Assembly: GCF_014841105.1 (NCBI RefSeq)
Contig: NZ_JACYWE010000002.1
Coordinates: forward strand, 158,434 to 222,433
DNA length: 64,000 bases
Direction of reading: 5' to 3'
Source of the DNA: Lolliginicoccus lacisalsi
GTDB lineage: Bacteria; Actinomycetota; Actinomycetes; Mycobacteriales; Mycobacteriaceae
Of the stretch, positions 24,922-33,828 are shown in pieces. Position numbers and translations under genes: made by a program. The stretch's first letter is position 1, and the number at the start of each line of letters is the position of its first letter. The notes below the pieces were generated by a model. That model did not search any database and was not told the origin of the DNA. It worked only from the letters and a program-made list of their open reading frames with translations.

Positions 24922-25542
24922 ATGGCACCACGCGATACCCTGCTGCGGCGCGGCCGCGTCGTCGCCGCAGCAGGCATCGTCCTCGGCACCGGTGCCACTC
25001 TCACGCTGGCGTCGTGGAGCGATGCGACCTTCACCACGGGAACCTTCGGTGTGGGCTCGTTCGGCATCGAGGCCAGCACCGACAACGGCGCCACCTGGTA
25101 CCAGGACGAGGACATCCTCGCGTTCACCGTTGCCGCCGCAGGAGTCCGGCCAGGCGATACGCGCTACGCGCCACTGAGCGTGCGCACCGAATCCGGCTCG
25201 CTGGGCGCGCTCGCCACCCTGGGCGGAGCCACCAGCGAAGGCGCGACCGCAATATTCGACGCCCTGCGCTACCGCGTCGTCGAGACCAACACATGCGACG
25301 CGAGCGCGTTCACCGCGGGCGCGAGCTACTTGGTCGGGGCCAGCAGCGTTCGCGCCACCCTCGGCACCGGATCCGCCCCCGAGGCGATCGCCCTCGACGC
25401 GGCCACAGCCTCACCGGGAACAGCGAGGCACTACTGCTTCGAGCTGCACCTGCCGGACACGACGCCCAACTGGACCAACCCTGCCCTGCCCGGCACCACC
25501 GCCCTGGCCCGCTGGCCGCTCACCGCCAGCTCCATAAGCTAG
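24922..25542 (+). CDS. SipW-dependent-type exported protein, copy 2
   Basis: The 206-residue protein is a paralogue of the preceding gene. It has the same layout, signal end GATLTLASWSDATF, and the parallel mature start TGTFGVGSFGIEASTDNG (compare GDFAVGDFNIQGDV in copy 1). The Cys pair is in matching places (ETNTCDAS and RHYCFEL), and so is the LPDT-T end. The two evidently arose by tandem duplication and then diverged strongly. It sits in the middle of the operon, with 28 bp to the signal peptidase gene. Confidence 0.85.
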   Translation: MAPRDTLLRRGRVVAAAGIVLGTGATLTLASWSDATFTTGTFGVGSFGIEASTDNGATWYQDEDILAFTVAAAGVRPGDTRYAPLSVRTESGSLGALATLGGATSEGATAIFDALRYRVVETNTCDASAFTAGASYLVGASSVRATLGTGSAPEAIALDAATASPGTARHYCFELHLPDTTPNWTNPALPGTTALARWPLTASSIS

Positions 25543-25570
25543 CCACCCACCGACACCCGGGAAACACATC

Positions 25571-26161
25571 ATGTCCTCACGCAGCGCCACCCGGCGCAGC
25601 ATCCCCGCGCGCATCGGCCACCTCGTGCGCGAGTCACTGCTCAACCTGCTCGCCGTCTCGGGACTGGTCTGCATCGTCCTCGTCATCATTGCGGTCGTCT
25701 TCAACATCTCCCTCATCATGTTCAAGACCGGCTCGATGAACCCCACCATTCCCCAGGGCTCCCTCGCCGTGGTCCGCGAGGTTCCCGCCACCAGTGTGGA
25801 GGTCGGCGACATCGTCACCGTGGACCGTGGCCGCGGCAGGCTCCCCGTTACCCACCGCGTCATCGGAATGGAACCTGGGCCGGATGGCACCACCCACCTG
25901 ACCATGCAGGGCGACGCCAACCCCCAGCCTGATCCCGCGATCTACCGCGTCAGCACCGTGCGGGAGATGGTGACCAGCTTCCCGGGGCTCGCGCACGTCG
26001 TTGTGCGGCTCTCCGATCCCCGCGTGATGGGGCTCATCACGATCCTCGCGGCGCTGCTCGTCGGCTGGGCGTTCTGGCCCCTCCGCGAATACACCGACGA
26101 TGATGCTGACGGCGAGGGCACCACCCCCGCAGTACCGACCACCACTGGAACCTCGGCATGA
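25571..26161 (+). CDS. Signal peptidase I, SipW (ER) type
   Basis: The 196-residue membrane peptidase has one N-terminal helix (residues 27-50), then KTGSMNPTIPQGSLAVV with the nucleophile Ser55. VGDIVTVDRGRGRLPVTHRVIG follows, with His95 where the usual bacterial enzyme has the general-base Lys. The Ser-His pair marks the archaeal/ER/SipW class. A second helix (about 148-166) and a short acidic tail end the protein. Its place between three exported proteins with the matching type of signal says it is their dedicated processing enzyme. The stop overlaps the next start (ATGA). Confidence 0.92.
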   Translation: MSSRSATRRSIPARIGHLVRESLLNLLAVSGLVCIVLVIIAVVFNISLIMFKTGSMNPTIPQGSLAVVREVPATSVEVGDIVTVDRGRGRLPVTHRVIGMEPGPDGTTHLTMQGDANPQPDPAIYRVSTVREMVTSFPGLAHVVVRLSDPRVMGLITILAALLVGWAFWPLREYTDDDADGEGTTPAVPTTTGTSA

Positions 26162-27420
26162 TGCCTCGCGCTCGCCTCGCGCTCGCCACCGTGGGCGTGC
26201 TCGCGCTTGCCTTCCCTGCCGCCGCCGGGATCGTCACCCCGACCGATGCGGCATTCACTGATCAGGTCGATGCGCTCGGCGAGGTCACTGCCGGCGCCTG
26301 GCCCACCTCGGGATACGCCCGCGGCACCGCCGGGAACACGGTTGTCAGCGGCACCAGCGTCAATGGGTCCACCTCGTTCCGGGACGAGGACCCTCCAGGG
26401 CAGAGCACCGCGGGTGGCGGCTTCAGCAACACGGGGCTGCTGTTCTCCCTCAACGGCGATGCCAACACTTGCGCCGCCTACGCCGTCGGCACCGGCGGCC
26501 CGCACAGCAACTGCGCGACGCCGCCACCATCCGATACTGACTCGACGAGCACGCTCAACAGCTATAACTTCAACCTCGCCGTCGCTGGACTGCTCACGAT
26601 CGATACCCTGATCCGCCTCTCCAGTCCCATCACCACCAGGACCACTTGCGCCCTCGACCCCGCAGGGACGACCACGAGCGCGCCGACCGGAACGGTACAA
26701 CTGCGCCGCACCGCTCTCGGTGCATACAACTCATACCCCATGCCCACCCCCGGCACTCCCACCACATTCAACTTCAACTACGTCGCTCTCACAGCCGCCA
26801 ACATCAGCGGCCAGGTGGAGACCACCACCCACCTCGATACGACCAATGGCGTCGCAGTGTCCGAGGCCCGCCTCTACGTCGAGGTCCGATCCTTGGCGCT
26901 GGTCACCCTCGCCACCATCGATACCGTGCTCGGTCGCTCCGAATGCTCCCTCTCCGGGCCAGCCCCGGCCGCCATCGGCATGCGCAGCCAGCCCGCCGAC
27001 ATCGATGCCGCGCGGGCAGAGGCAGAGGCAGAGGCACTGGAAGCCGAGGCGCTGGAAGCCGAAGCTCTGGAAGCCGAAGCGTTGGAGGCCGATCCGTTGG
27101 CGACCGAGCAGCCGCAGGAGGAACCGCTCGCACGAGACGACGAACCAGCCACCACCGAGGCGACCAGCGAGCCATCACCCGAGGCGGCAACCGGGAACGA
27201 CACCACGATCACCGAGACGAGGATCCCCACCACAACAATCGCACCGGCACCACCCACAACCACCGCGCCAGCGCGGGAACCCACCACGTCGACCGCTCCC
27301 CCGCCACCCGAGCCACCGGGGACGACAAGCGCTCCGGCACCCGCGGAATCCACCACAACGGCCCCGGTGACGAGCCCCGAGACAACCTCCACGCCCACCA
27401 CCAGCGAGGCCCTCGAATGA
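26158..27420 (+). CDS. Large secreted protein with Glu/Leu/Ala repeats and Pro/Thr stalk
   Basis: The 420-residue protein has an N-terminal export signal ending TPTDAAFTDQVDA, residues 5-37, in the same style as the two exported proteins upstream. Residues 40-275 are a Ser/Thr/Gly-rich, probably beta, domain. From about 285 comes a run of five EALEA units coded by a 15-bp repeat (27030-27090). A low-complexity Pro/Thr/Ser tail of about 120 residues with no membrane anchor or LPXTG motif ends the protein. The tail could be glycosylated or span the envelope. It is the last gene of the operon, and its start overlaps the signal peptidase stop. Confidence 0.82.
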   Translation: MMPRARLALATVGVLALAFPAAAGIVTPTDAAFTDQVDALGEVTAGAWPTSGYARGTAGNTVVSGTSVNGSTSFRDEDPPGQSTAGGGFSNTGLLFSLNGDANTCAAYAVGTGGPHSNCATPPPSDTDSTSTLNSYNFNLAVAGLLTIDTLIRLSSPITTRTTCALDPAGTTTSAPTGTVQLRRTALGAYNSYPMPTPGTPTTFNFNYVALTAANISGQVETTTHLDTTNGVAVSEARLYVEVRSLALVTLATIDTVLGRSECSLSGPAPAAIGMRSQPADIDAARAEAEAEALEAEALEAEALEAEALEADPLATEQPQEEPLARDDEPATTEATSEPSPEAATGNDTTITETRIPTTTIAPAPPTTTAPAREPTTSTAPPPPEPPGTTSAPAPAESTTTAPVTSPETTSTPTTSEALE

Positions 27421-27487
27421 GCCGTGGCCTGGCCCCGAGGGGCCCCGGCAGCGATCCGCTACACTGCCAACGCGCCTAACAACGCAC

Positions 27488-27561
27488 GCCTCCGTAGCTC
27501 AGGTGGATAGAGCAAGGGCCTTCTAATCCCTAGGTCGCAGGTTCGAGTCCTGCCGGGGGCG
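27488..27561 (+). tRNA. tRNA-Arg (anticodon TCT)
   Basis: The cloverleaf folds by eye. The acceptor GCCTCCG pairs with CGGGGGC, the D arm is GCTC...GAGC, the anticodon loop CTTCTAA gives TCT, and the T arm is GCAGGTTCGAGTCCTGC. The last base pair of the anticodon stem is imperfect. CCA is not encoded. It reads AGA codons and stands alone between the SipW operon and a convergent monooxygenase. Confidence 0.95.
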
Positions 27562-27646
27562 CTCACCGGGCAGGTCCGGGCACCCTCGGGCCACTCCCGC
27601 CGACTCTGGAGGCCCTGGAGGCTCGCTTCCCAGCCGCTCGATCCGC

Positions 27647-27815
27647 AAGTGTGCGGTTTCGCACCCTTCTGGGCGCTTCCGAGGGTGCATTCGGTAACAC
27701 TTCCGGCCTGCCCCAGACCGGCCGACCGACGAACCGGCCCGGGAGCCGACCGACGAACCGACCGACGAACCGGCCCGGGAGCCGACCGACGAACCAGCCG
27801 ACGAGCCAACCTGGG
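27647..27815. repeat. Imperfect inverted repeat plus 12/24-bp tandem repeat
   Basis: The inverted repeat at 27647-27702 is imperfect: outer AAGTGT/ACACTT and inner GCACCCT/AGGGTGC pair, with a mismatched middle. It is followed by copies of CCGACCGACGAA, alone or with a CCGGCCCGGGAG spacer, starting at 27722, 27746, 27758 and 27782. This hairpin-plus-tandem arrangement resembles the other sites but belongs to neither fixed-length family. No gene is seen in 27562-27816. Confidence 0.65.
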
Positions 27816-27816
27816 A

Positions 27817-28860
27817 CTAGCCCACGATGCTCGCGACGCTAGCGCGGGCAGTCCTGCCCACACCGAGGATGGTGGCGGAGCCCGGGCCCGTCCAGTCCCC
27901 GTATCCGAGCAGGTGAAGCCGGGGCTCGCGGGCGGCGCGCGTCCCGGTCATGGTGATGGTGCCATCGTGCTCGCGCAGCCGAAGGGGCCGGAGATGATCG
28001 AGGGCTGGGCGGAACCCGGTGGACCAGATGATGGCGTCGACGGGAGTCTCGGTGGTGCCCCAGCGCGCTCCGTCGCGGGTGAGGGCGTCGAACATCGGTT
28101 GCGGGCGCAGGTCGCCGCGGTCGCGAGCGGCGCGGACCTCGGGGACCATGACGATATCGCCGAGCCCGGAGATCCCGCCGGGGTCTGGTTGCCCGGATTC
28201 GAGCGCGATGGCTCGGCGGGTAGCGAGCTGGAAGAGGACCCGTCCGTCTACGTCGTCGGGCAGGTATCGCGGCGGCCGGTGGGTGGCCCAGGTTGTCCTG
28301 GTGATCGCGGATAGCTCGGCGACGATCTGCGCTCCGGAGTTGCCTCCGCCGACGACGAGCACGTGCTGACCGGTGAACTCGTCAGGTGCCCGGTAGTGGA
28401 CGGTGTGGAGCTGCCGGCCCCGGTAGGCGCGCGCGCCGGGGTAGGCGGGCCAGAAGGGGTGGGTCCAGGTGCCGGTGGCGCTGATGACGTGCTGGGCGTG
28501 CCATTCTCCGCGAGTGGTGCCGACGATCAGTCCGTCTGCTCCAGCGGTGACGGAGCGGACGTAGGTGGGGCGCTCGATGGGAAGCTGGTAGCGCTCCTCG
28601 TACCGGGCGAGGTAGTCGACGACGTGGCTGGCCGGGGGAAATCCGTCGTGCCATGGCGGCATGGGCCAGCCCGGCAGCCTGGCGTAATCCGCTGGGGAGA
28701 ACAGGCGCAGCGACGGCCAGGTGCGTGGCCAGGCTCCGCCCGGTCCGGTGCTGGCATCGAGAATGACGAAGGGAACCTGTGCGCGGCGCAGGTAGTAGCC
28801 CGCCGCGAGCCCGGCCTGTCCCCCGCCGATGACGAGGACGCCGGTGGTGCTGGGTTCCAT
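27817..28860 (-). CDS. Flavin-containing monooxygenase-like NAD(P)/FAD oxidoreductase
   Basis: The 347-residue protein starts MEPSTTGVLVIGGGQAGLAAGYYLRR, with an FAD-binding GxGxxG. Near residue 160 it has an NADPH-binding site (VLVVGGGNSGAQIVAE) and an ATGTWTHPFWP-type motif. This is the flavoprotein monooxygenase / CzcO-like family. It oxidises heteroatom or ketone substrates, and the exact one is unknown. ATG 28860 has AGGAGG seven bases upstream. It is 47 bp downstream of an MFS gene on the same strand. Confidence 0.88.
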   Translation of the reverse strand: MEPSTTGVLVIGGGQAGLAAGYYLRRAQVPFVILDASTGPGGAWPRTWPSLRLFSPADYARLPGWPMPPWHDGFPPASHVVDYLARYEERYQLPIERPTYVRSVTAGADGLIVGTTRGEWHAQHVISATGTWTHPFWPAYPGARAYRGRQLHTVHYRAPDEFTGQHVLVVGGGNSGAQIVAELSAITRTTWATHRPPRYLPDDVDGRVLFQLATRRAIALESGQPDPGGISGLGDIVMVPEVRAARDRGDLRPQPMFDALTRDGARWGTTETPVDAIIWSTGFRPALDHLRPLRLREHDGTITMTGTRAAREPRLHLLGYGDWTGPGSATILGVGRTARASVASIVG

Positions 28861-28907
28861 CCAGGGGCCTCCTGCCGGGATTGCGCGCACTCCAGGCTAT
28901 TCCGTCG

Positions 28908-30068
28908 TCAGCGACGCAGCGCGAGCGGCACGGTGGCGAGCGCGATGGCGGCGAGCGCGAGCAGCGCGAGGGGAAACCCGTGCTGCGCAGCGAGGTATCC
29001 AGTGGTGATCGCGCCGAGCCCGGTGCCTGCGTCGAACCCGATGTTCCAGGTCGTGCTGGCAGTGCTGTAGTGGCGGGGGCCGACGGCGGCGAAGGAGTCG
29101 ATGAGAGTCAGGTTCTGCAGCCCCCCGTAGGCGATGCCGATGAGGGCGAGGCCGATGATGAGCGCGAGCGCTCGCGTGCTGGTGGGCGTGGTGACGGCCC
29201 ACGCGGCGAGGAGCAGCCCGGCGAGGGTGAGGGCGATCAGGGGCGCGCGGTAGGGGCGGGTGCCATGACGATCGGCGAGGATGCCGAACCACCAGCGGCT
29301 GATGGCGGCGATGCCGGTCAGCGCGAGCAGGCCGAGCAGCGCGGCGGTGACGGAGGTTGTCATCTGCGGGGTGAAGGTGAGCAGCGCCCCGCCTGCCGCG
29401 GTGACGCCGAGCAGGATCAGCATCGGCGCGAGCAGCCGCCGGAGGGTTTCGCGCAGCGCGGGGCGCGCGGCGGGCGTGGTGCTGGTCGCGACGCGTTTGT
29501 CGATGGCGGCGTGGACGGCCCGGCCGAGGCGGAGGGCGGGGACGACCGCGAGGATGGGGCAGGCGCCGGCGAGGAAGACCAAGCCGTATCCGAGGTTCTG
29601 CGCGGCCCAGGGCGCGGCGGGCGTGAGCACGAACTGGGGCGCGGCGATCGCGAACCCGTAGGCGCCGATGGCGGCTCCGCGGCGGGCGGGATCGGCGAGC
29701 TCGGCGACGGCGGTGGCGCCGCAGACGGTGATGATGCCAAAGCCGATTCCGCGCAGCGCTGCGAGCGCGAGCGCGGTGCCGAGGTCCTGGGCGAGGAGTT
29801 GCAGCATGGACGGCACGCCGAGGAGCAGGACACCGAGCACGAGGGTGGGTGGCCAGCCGAGCCGCCGGAGCGCGGTGGGCATGGCGAGCTGGGTGAGCAC
29901 GGTGAACAGCATGAGCACGGCGTTGACGGCGCCGGCGCCGACGGTGCTGGCGCCGTTCTCGACGACCCACAGGGGCACGGTGGGAAACAGGATGGCGTGC
30001 CCGCCGAAGGCGAGCGCCGTCATCAGCAGCAGCGCGGCGAGGCCGGTGCCGTGCTTCCTGGTCTCCAC
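28908..30068 (-). CDS. MFS transporter
   Basis: The 386-residue protein has about 12 membrane helices in two halves. A conserved loop between helices 2 and 3 (MPTALRRLGWPPTLVLG) and a central linker (RAVHAAIDKRVATSTTPAARPALRETLRR) separate them. It is a drug/sugar efflux-type MFS and the substrate is unknown. The start is taken at GTG 30068 (VETRKHGTGLAALLL), because upstream residues are Ser-rich and overlap the TM2 gene. No clear ribosome binding site is seen, so the start may move a few codons. It is probably expressed with the monooxygenase. Confidence 0.85.
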   Translation of the reverse strand: METRKHGTGLAALLLMTALAFGGHAILFPTVPLWVVENGASTVGAGAVNAVLMLFTVLTQLAMPTALRRLGWPPTLVLGVLLLGVPSMLQLLAQDLGTALALAALRGIGFGIITVCGATAVAELADPARRGAAIGAYGFAIAAPQFVLTPAAPWAAQNLGYGLVFLAGACPILAVVPALRLGRAVHAAIDKRVATSTTPAARPALRETLRRLLAPMLILLGVTAAGGALLTFTPQMTTSVTAALLGLLALTGIAAISRWWFGILADRHGTRPYRAPLIALTLAGLLLAAWAVTTPTSTRALALIIGLALIGIAYGGLQNLTLIDSFAAVGPRHYSTASTTWNIGFDAGTGLGAITTGYLAAQHGFPLALLALAAIALATVPLALRR

Positions 30069-30078
30069 GCGGGCAACG

Positions 30079-30501
30079 CTAGCGCAGGAGGTAGCCGTTC
30101 CCGTCGCGGGTGCGGCTGACCATGAGGACGATGCCGTCGATGAACGCCCAGATGCCGAGGAAGAACCAGATGACGAGGCCAAGGCCGAAAACGGGAACGC
30201 TGATCAGGCCGAGGCACCAGGTGGCGATCTGCAGCAGGCCAATGGTGTTGGAGCCGATGTAGAAGCGCCCGATGCCGAATACGCCAAGGAAGATCTGCAG
30301 GATGCCGGCAACGATCTTGGACTTGCTCGACAGCGGCTCGCCAGTCATGGGGTCGCGGCCGAACGGCGCGTAGGGGTCGCCCATCATCGGGCCCCTCATC
30401 GGGTTGCCCGGCGCGCCGTACTGGCCCTGGCCGGAGTACGGGTACTGGCTGGGGTACGGGTACTGGCCTGGGTGCGGGTGCTGCGGAGGTGGCGTGGTCA
30501 T
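30079..30501 (-). CDS. TM2 domain protein with Pro/Tyr/Gln-rich N-terminus
   Basis: The 140-residue protein begins MTTPPPQHPHPGQYPYP, with repeats of QYPYP type and about 50 disordered residues. A TM2 domain follows: SSKSKIVAGILQIFLGVFGIGRFYIGS, a Gly/Phe/Tyr-rich pair of helices, then FLGIWAFIDGIVLMVSRTRDGNGY. TM2 proteins are small envelope proteins of unclear role. The stop is 10 bp upstream of the MFS start, on the same strand. Confidence 0.9.
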   Translation of the reverse strand: MTTPPPQHPHPGQYPYPSQYPYSGQGQYGAPGNPMRGPMMGDPYAPFGRDPMTGEPLSSKSKIVAGILQIFLGVFGIGRFYIGSNTIGLLQIATWCLGLISVPVFGLGLVIWFFLGIWAFIDGIVLMVSRTRDGNGYLLR

Positions 30502-30672
30502 GGGCGCGCTGGCCTTTCGTCGGTCGCAAGGGGCTGCGGAGCGGATGCCGGCCTCGTGGGATCGAGCGTGGGCACGACGTTGCACGCTATATCGGCCGGA
30601 GCGCGGCGTGTCGTTACTGTTCCGTGCTCCTGCGGCATGGACAAGGCGGGCCGCGCGGATCACCGTTAGGGA

Positions 30673-32070
30673 ATGAGCGGATCGGTGGACCGCGGCGAGG
30701 TCGCGGCGCCGGCTTTGCGGCGAGTGCTCGGCACGAAGCTGCTGCTGCTGTTCATCGTCGGCGACATCCTAGGAACCGGGGTGTACGCGCTCACCGGCGA
30801 GGTCGCCGCCGAGGTGGGCGGGGCGGCGTGGCTGCCGTTCCTGCTCGCGTTCGGGGTAGCCACCATCACGGCTTTCTCGTACCTGGAGCTGGTGACGAAG
30901 TACCCGCATGCCGGCGGGGCGGGCGTCTACGTGCACAAGGCGTTCGGTGTGCATTTCGTGACGTTCGTGGTCGTGTTCGCGGTCATGGCCTCGGGCGTCA
31001 CGTCGGCGGCGACAGCGGCTACCGCGTTCGCCGCGAACTTCTCGATCGCGCTGGGGCTCGAGGCGGGGCGCTCGGGCGTGATGCTGGTTGCCCTGCTGTT
31101 CCTGTGCCTGCTAGCGGCGATCAATCTGTGGGGCGTCGCGGAGTCGGTCCGCGCGAATGTCGTGCTGACGATGGTGGAGCTCTCCGGCTTGCTGCTGGTG
31201 ATACTAGTGGGCGTATGGGCCATTGCTGGGGGCAATGCTGAGTTCTCGCGCGTGGTGGTGTTCGAGTCGCCGTCGGGCAAGAACGTGTTCCTCGCGGTGA
31301 CGGCGGCGACGTCGCTGGCGTTCTTCGCGATGGTGGGCTTCGAGGACTCGGTGAACATGGCGGAGGAGACGCGCGATCCGGTGCGGATCTTCCCGCGCGT
31401 GATGTTCACTGGGCTGGCGCTGACGGGAACGATCTACGTCCTTGTCTCGCTCTGCGTGGTGGCGCTGGTGCCGGTGGGTGATCTGGCGAGCAATCCCGCC
31501 CCGCTGGTGACGGTGGTGGAACGGGGCGCGCCTGGGGTGCCGATTGGCGAGTTGATGCCGATCATCTCGATGTTCGCGGTGGCGAACTCTGCCCTGATCA
31601 ACATGATGATGGCGAGCCGCCTGCTGTACGGGATGGCGCGGCAGCAAGTGCTGCCACGCCAGCTTGGCGTCGTGTGGGATTCGCGCCGCACCCCGTGGCT
31701 GTCGATCCTGGTGACGACGGGGATCGCGATGGCCTTGCTGGTGCTCGTCACCTATGGGCCGGGCGAGGTGACGAAGAACCTGGGTGGCACGACGTCCCTG
31801 CTCCTGCTCGGGGTCTTCACCGTGGTGAACCTCGCAGTGATCGTGCTGCGTCGCGATGAGCCCGCCGCAGAGCATTTCCGCAGCCCCCGCTGGCTGCCGT
31901 ATCTCGGCATGGCCACCTGCTTCTTCCTGGTGACCCCGCTCTCCGGGAGGCCGTCATCGCACTACGAGATAGCGGGATGGCTGCTGCTGCTTGGCGTGCT
32001 CGCATGGGCCGGGGCGCGAGCGACCACGCCCCGGCAGCAGCGTCAGCCTTCCGGAAGGATGAGGCGGTAG
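30673..32070 (+). CDS. APC-family amino acid permease
   Basis: The 465-residue protein has about 12 helices. The APC consensus start is visible (LLFIVGDILGTGVYALTGEVA, with the substrate-binding GxG in helix 1), as is TAFSYLELVTKYPHAGGAGVYVHKAFG, the conserved helix 2-3 loop. It imports or exchanges an amino acid by proton coupling and the substrate is unknown. Its last 28 bp overlap the 3' end of the convergent methyltransferase gene. Confidence 0.92.
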   Translation: MSGSVDRGEVAAPALRRVLGTKLLLLFIVGDILGTGVYALTGEVAAEVGGAAWLPFLLAFGVATITAFSYLELVTKYPHAGGAGVYVHKAFGVHFVTFVVVFAVMASGVTSAATAATAFAANFSIALGLEAGRSGVMLVALLFLCLLAAINLWGVAESVRANVVLTMVELSGLLLVILVGVWAIAGGNAEFSRVVVFESPSGKNVFLAVTAATSLAFFAMVGFEDSVNMAEETRDPVRIFPRVMFTGLALTGTIYVLVSLCVVALVPVGDLASNPAPLVTVVERGAPGVPIGELMPIISMFAVANSALINMMMASRLLYGMARQQVLPRQLGVVWDSRRTPWLSILVTTGIAMALLVLVTYGPGEVTKNLGGTTSLLLLGVFTVVNLAVIVLRRDEPAAEHFRSPRWLPYLGMATCFFLVTPLSGRPSSHYEIAGWLLLLGVLAWAGARATTPRQQRQPSGRMRR

Positions 32071-33173
32071 AAGCGGAAGAAGTCGTTGTCGAGGGGAAGG
32101 ACCTCGAGCCCGTCGAATCCGGCGGACCGCCCGTAGGCCTCGAGCGTGGAGGGGCGCATGACGGTTCCGGTGCCCACGGAGGGCTGGTGGGACATGCCGT
32201 CGGGCAGGCAGCAGAGGATGCTGAAGCCGTACATGAGGCGCTCGGTGTCGTCGCCTGGCGCGGTGAATGCCTCGGCGACCTTCTCGTCCATGATCATGAC
32301 CGTGCCGCCGGGCTTCGCCATGCGCCGCATGGTGGCGAGCACCGAGACAGGATCAGGCATGTCGTGGATGCATTCGAACGCGCACACGAGGTCGTAGTGG
32401 CCGTCCTGGCCCGCCTCAGCCGCATCGCCCAAGTGGAAGCCAAGATTCGTTGGATTGCCCGATGCCCGTGCGTTGCGTCGCGCTTGCTCGATGGAGGCCT
32501 CGTCGATGTCGTAGCCGTCGATGGTGCTCGCGGGGTAGCGGGTCGCCATAGCGATGCTCGACCATCCTGTTCCGCAGCCGATATCCGCGACGGCAGCGCC
32601 CGCGGAGAGCCTCTCGTGGATCGCGCCCAGCGAGGGGATGTACTCGTTGACGAGCGGTCCGAGATATAGCGGCTTGTTCGCGGCGCCCTGGCCTTCCCTG
32701 GCGTCGTCTCCGAGCTGCTTCCAGCTCACTCCCCCACCCGTTCGGTAGGCGTGGACGAGCGCGTCGAGGTGGCTCGCGGTGGCAGCGGCGAGGGAGGCGA
32801 ACGGGGCCATGTAGGTGAGGTCGGAGTCGCGGGCGAGCACCGCTGCCGCGCCCTCGGTCAGCGTGTACTGGCGGGCGTCCGGCGCCGCGCGCGGTTCATC
32901 GACGAGCACGTAGCCATTGACTGCCTGGTGCTCGAGCCATTCGCGGGCGTAGCGCGGGTGGGTGCCGGTGATGCTCGCGAGGGCGGGGGCGGTCAGCGCG
33001 CCGTGGTCGTCGAGCGCGCGGTAGTAGCCGAGCTTGTCGCCGAGATAGATGGCCTGGGTCTCGAGGGCCCCGAGCAGCGCGGCAAAGACCTTGCCAGCGA
33101 AGGCCTCCGCGCTTGCGCCCGGCCCTGGAGGGCTCTCCCCGGCCGCAGGAGCATCAACAGTTGGTGACGCCAC
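32043..33173 (-). CDS. Class I SAM-dependent methyltransferase with winged-helix N-domain
   Basis: The 376-residue protein resembles the Rv2258c-type methyltransferases. Residues 25-110 form a winged-helix dimerisation domain (AIYLGDKLGYYRALDDHG... YAREWLEHQAVNGYV). Residues 195-330 form the Rossmann SAM domain with ADIGCGTGWSSIAMA, IDGYDIDE and CAFECIHDMPDP. The GTG start at 33173 is the first that gives a sensible N-terminus (VASPTVDAPAAG); the frame continues upstream without support. The substrate is unknown. It is divergent from the DUF4383 gene. Confidence 0.88.
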   Translation of the reverse strand: MASPTVDAPAAGESPPGPGASAEAFAGKVFAALLGALETQAIYLGDKLGYYRALDDHGALTAPALASITGTHPRYAREWLEHQAVNGYVLVDEPRAAPDARQYTLTEGAAAVLARDSDLTYMAPFASLAAATASHLDALVHAYRTGGGVSWKQLGDDAREGQGAANKPLYLGPLVNEYIPSLGAIHERLSAGAAVADIGCGTGWSSIAMATRYPASTIDGYDIDEASIEQARRNARASGNPTNLGFHLGDAAEAGQDGHYDLVCAFECIHDMPDPVSVLATMRRMAKPGGTVMIMDEKVAEAFTAPGDDTERLMYGFSILCCLPDGMSHQPSVGTGTVMRPSTLEAYGRSAGFDGLEVLPLDNDFFRFYRLILPEG

Positions 33174-33315
33174 ACCTTGATCGTACTCCCGGCCCCGGCC
33201 AGGGGGAATGGCCCCTGCCGTAGCGGCCGGGACCAATCTGCCGCCCCTTGCGCTGCGAATACCCGCTGAATCACGTTGGAGCGTGTACTCACGATGAGCG
33301 GGGAGGGAACAGGTA

Positions 33316-33756
33316 GTGCGAAGCGTGAACCAGCCCGTGGGCATGGTCCTGGGCGTTGCATTCGTCGCTGTTGGCATCGTGGGCGTCACGGTGTCGGGGG
33401 GGCATCCGGTCGTTGGTCCAGAGGGCGGCGAGCTGTTCGGAGTGCGGGGCGTGAATGCCCTGCACAACGTCGCCCATCTGCTGATCGGCACGGTGTTGAT
33501 CGTCGGTGCGGCGGCGGGAGTGCAGGTGGCCCGCCGCACGAACACGGTGGTCGGCGTGGGGTATGCATTGCTGGGCCTCGTGGGTCCGATCGTGTCGACG
33601 ACCTCATGGAACGTGCTGGCCCTGAACGGGGCCGCGCATGTGGTTCATGTGCTGGCCGCACTGGTCCTGGTCGGGGTAGGCGTGCTGGCCGACAGCCCGG
33701 TGATCCGGGCCCGGTCGCCGCAGCGCCCGCTACGACGGAATCACGGGGTGGCATGA
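33316..33756 (+). CDS. DUF4383 membrane protein
   Basis: The 146-residue protein has four predicted helices and the DUF4383 pattern: FGVRGVNALHNVAHLLIG in the middle (the NxxHNxxH motif) and LNGAAHVVHV later. GTG at 33316 has GGGAGGGAACAGG upstream. The function is unknown. Small DUF4383 proteins are common in actinomycete membranes. It is 72 bp upstream of sigK on the same strand. Confidence 0.88.
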   Translation: MRSVNQPVGMVLGVAFVAVGIVGVTVSGGHPVVGPEGGELFGVRGVNALHNVAHLLIGTVLIVGAAAGVQVARRTNTVVGVGYALLGLVGPIVSTTSWNVLALNGAAHVVHVLAALVLVGVGVLADSPVIRARSPQRPLRRNHGVA

Positions 33757-33828
33757 GTTTGATGGTGCTTCGCACGAGGTCCGTGGTGGATGGCGCATGC
33801 TGGTGCCACCATAGGAAGGATGGCATCC

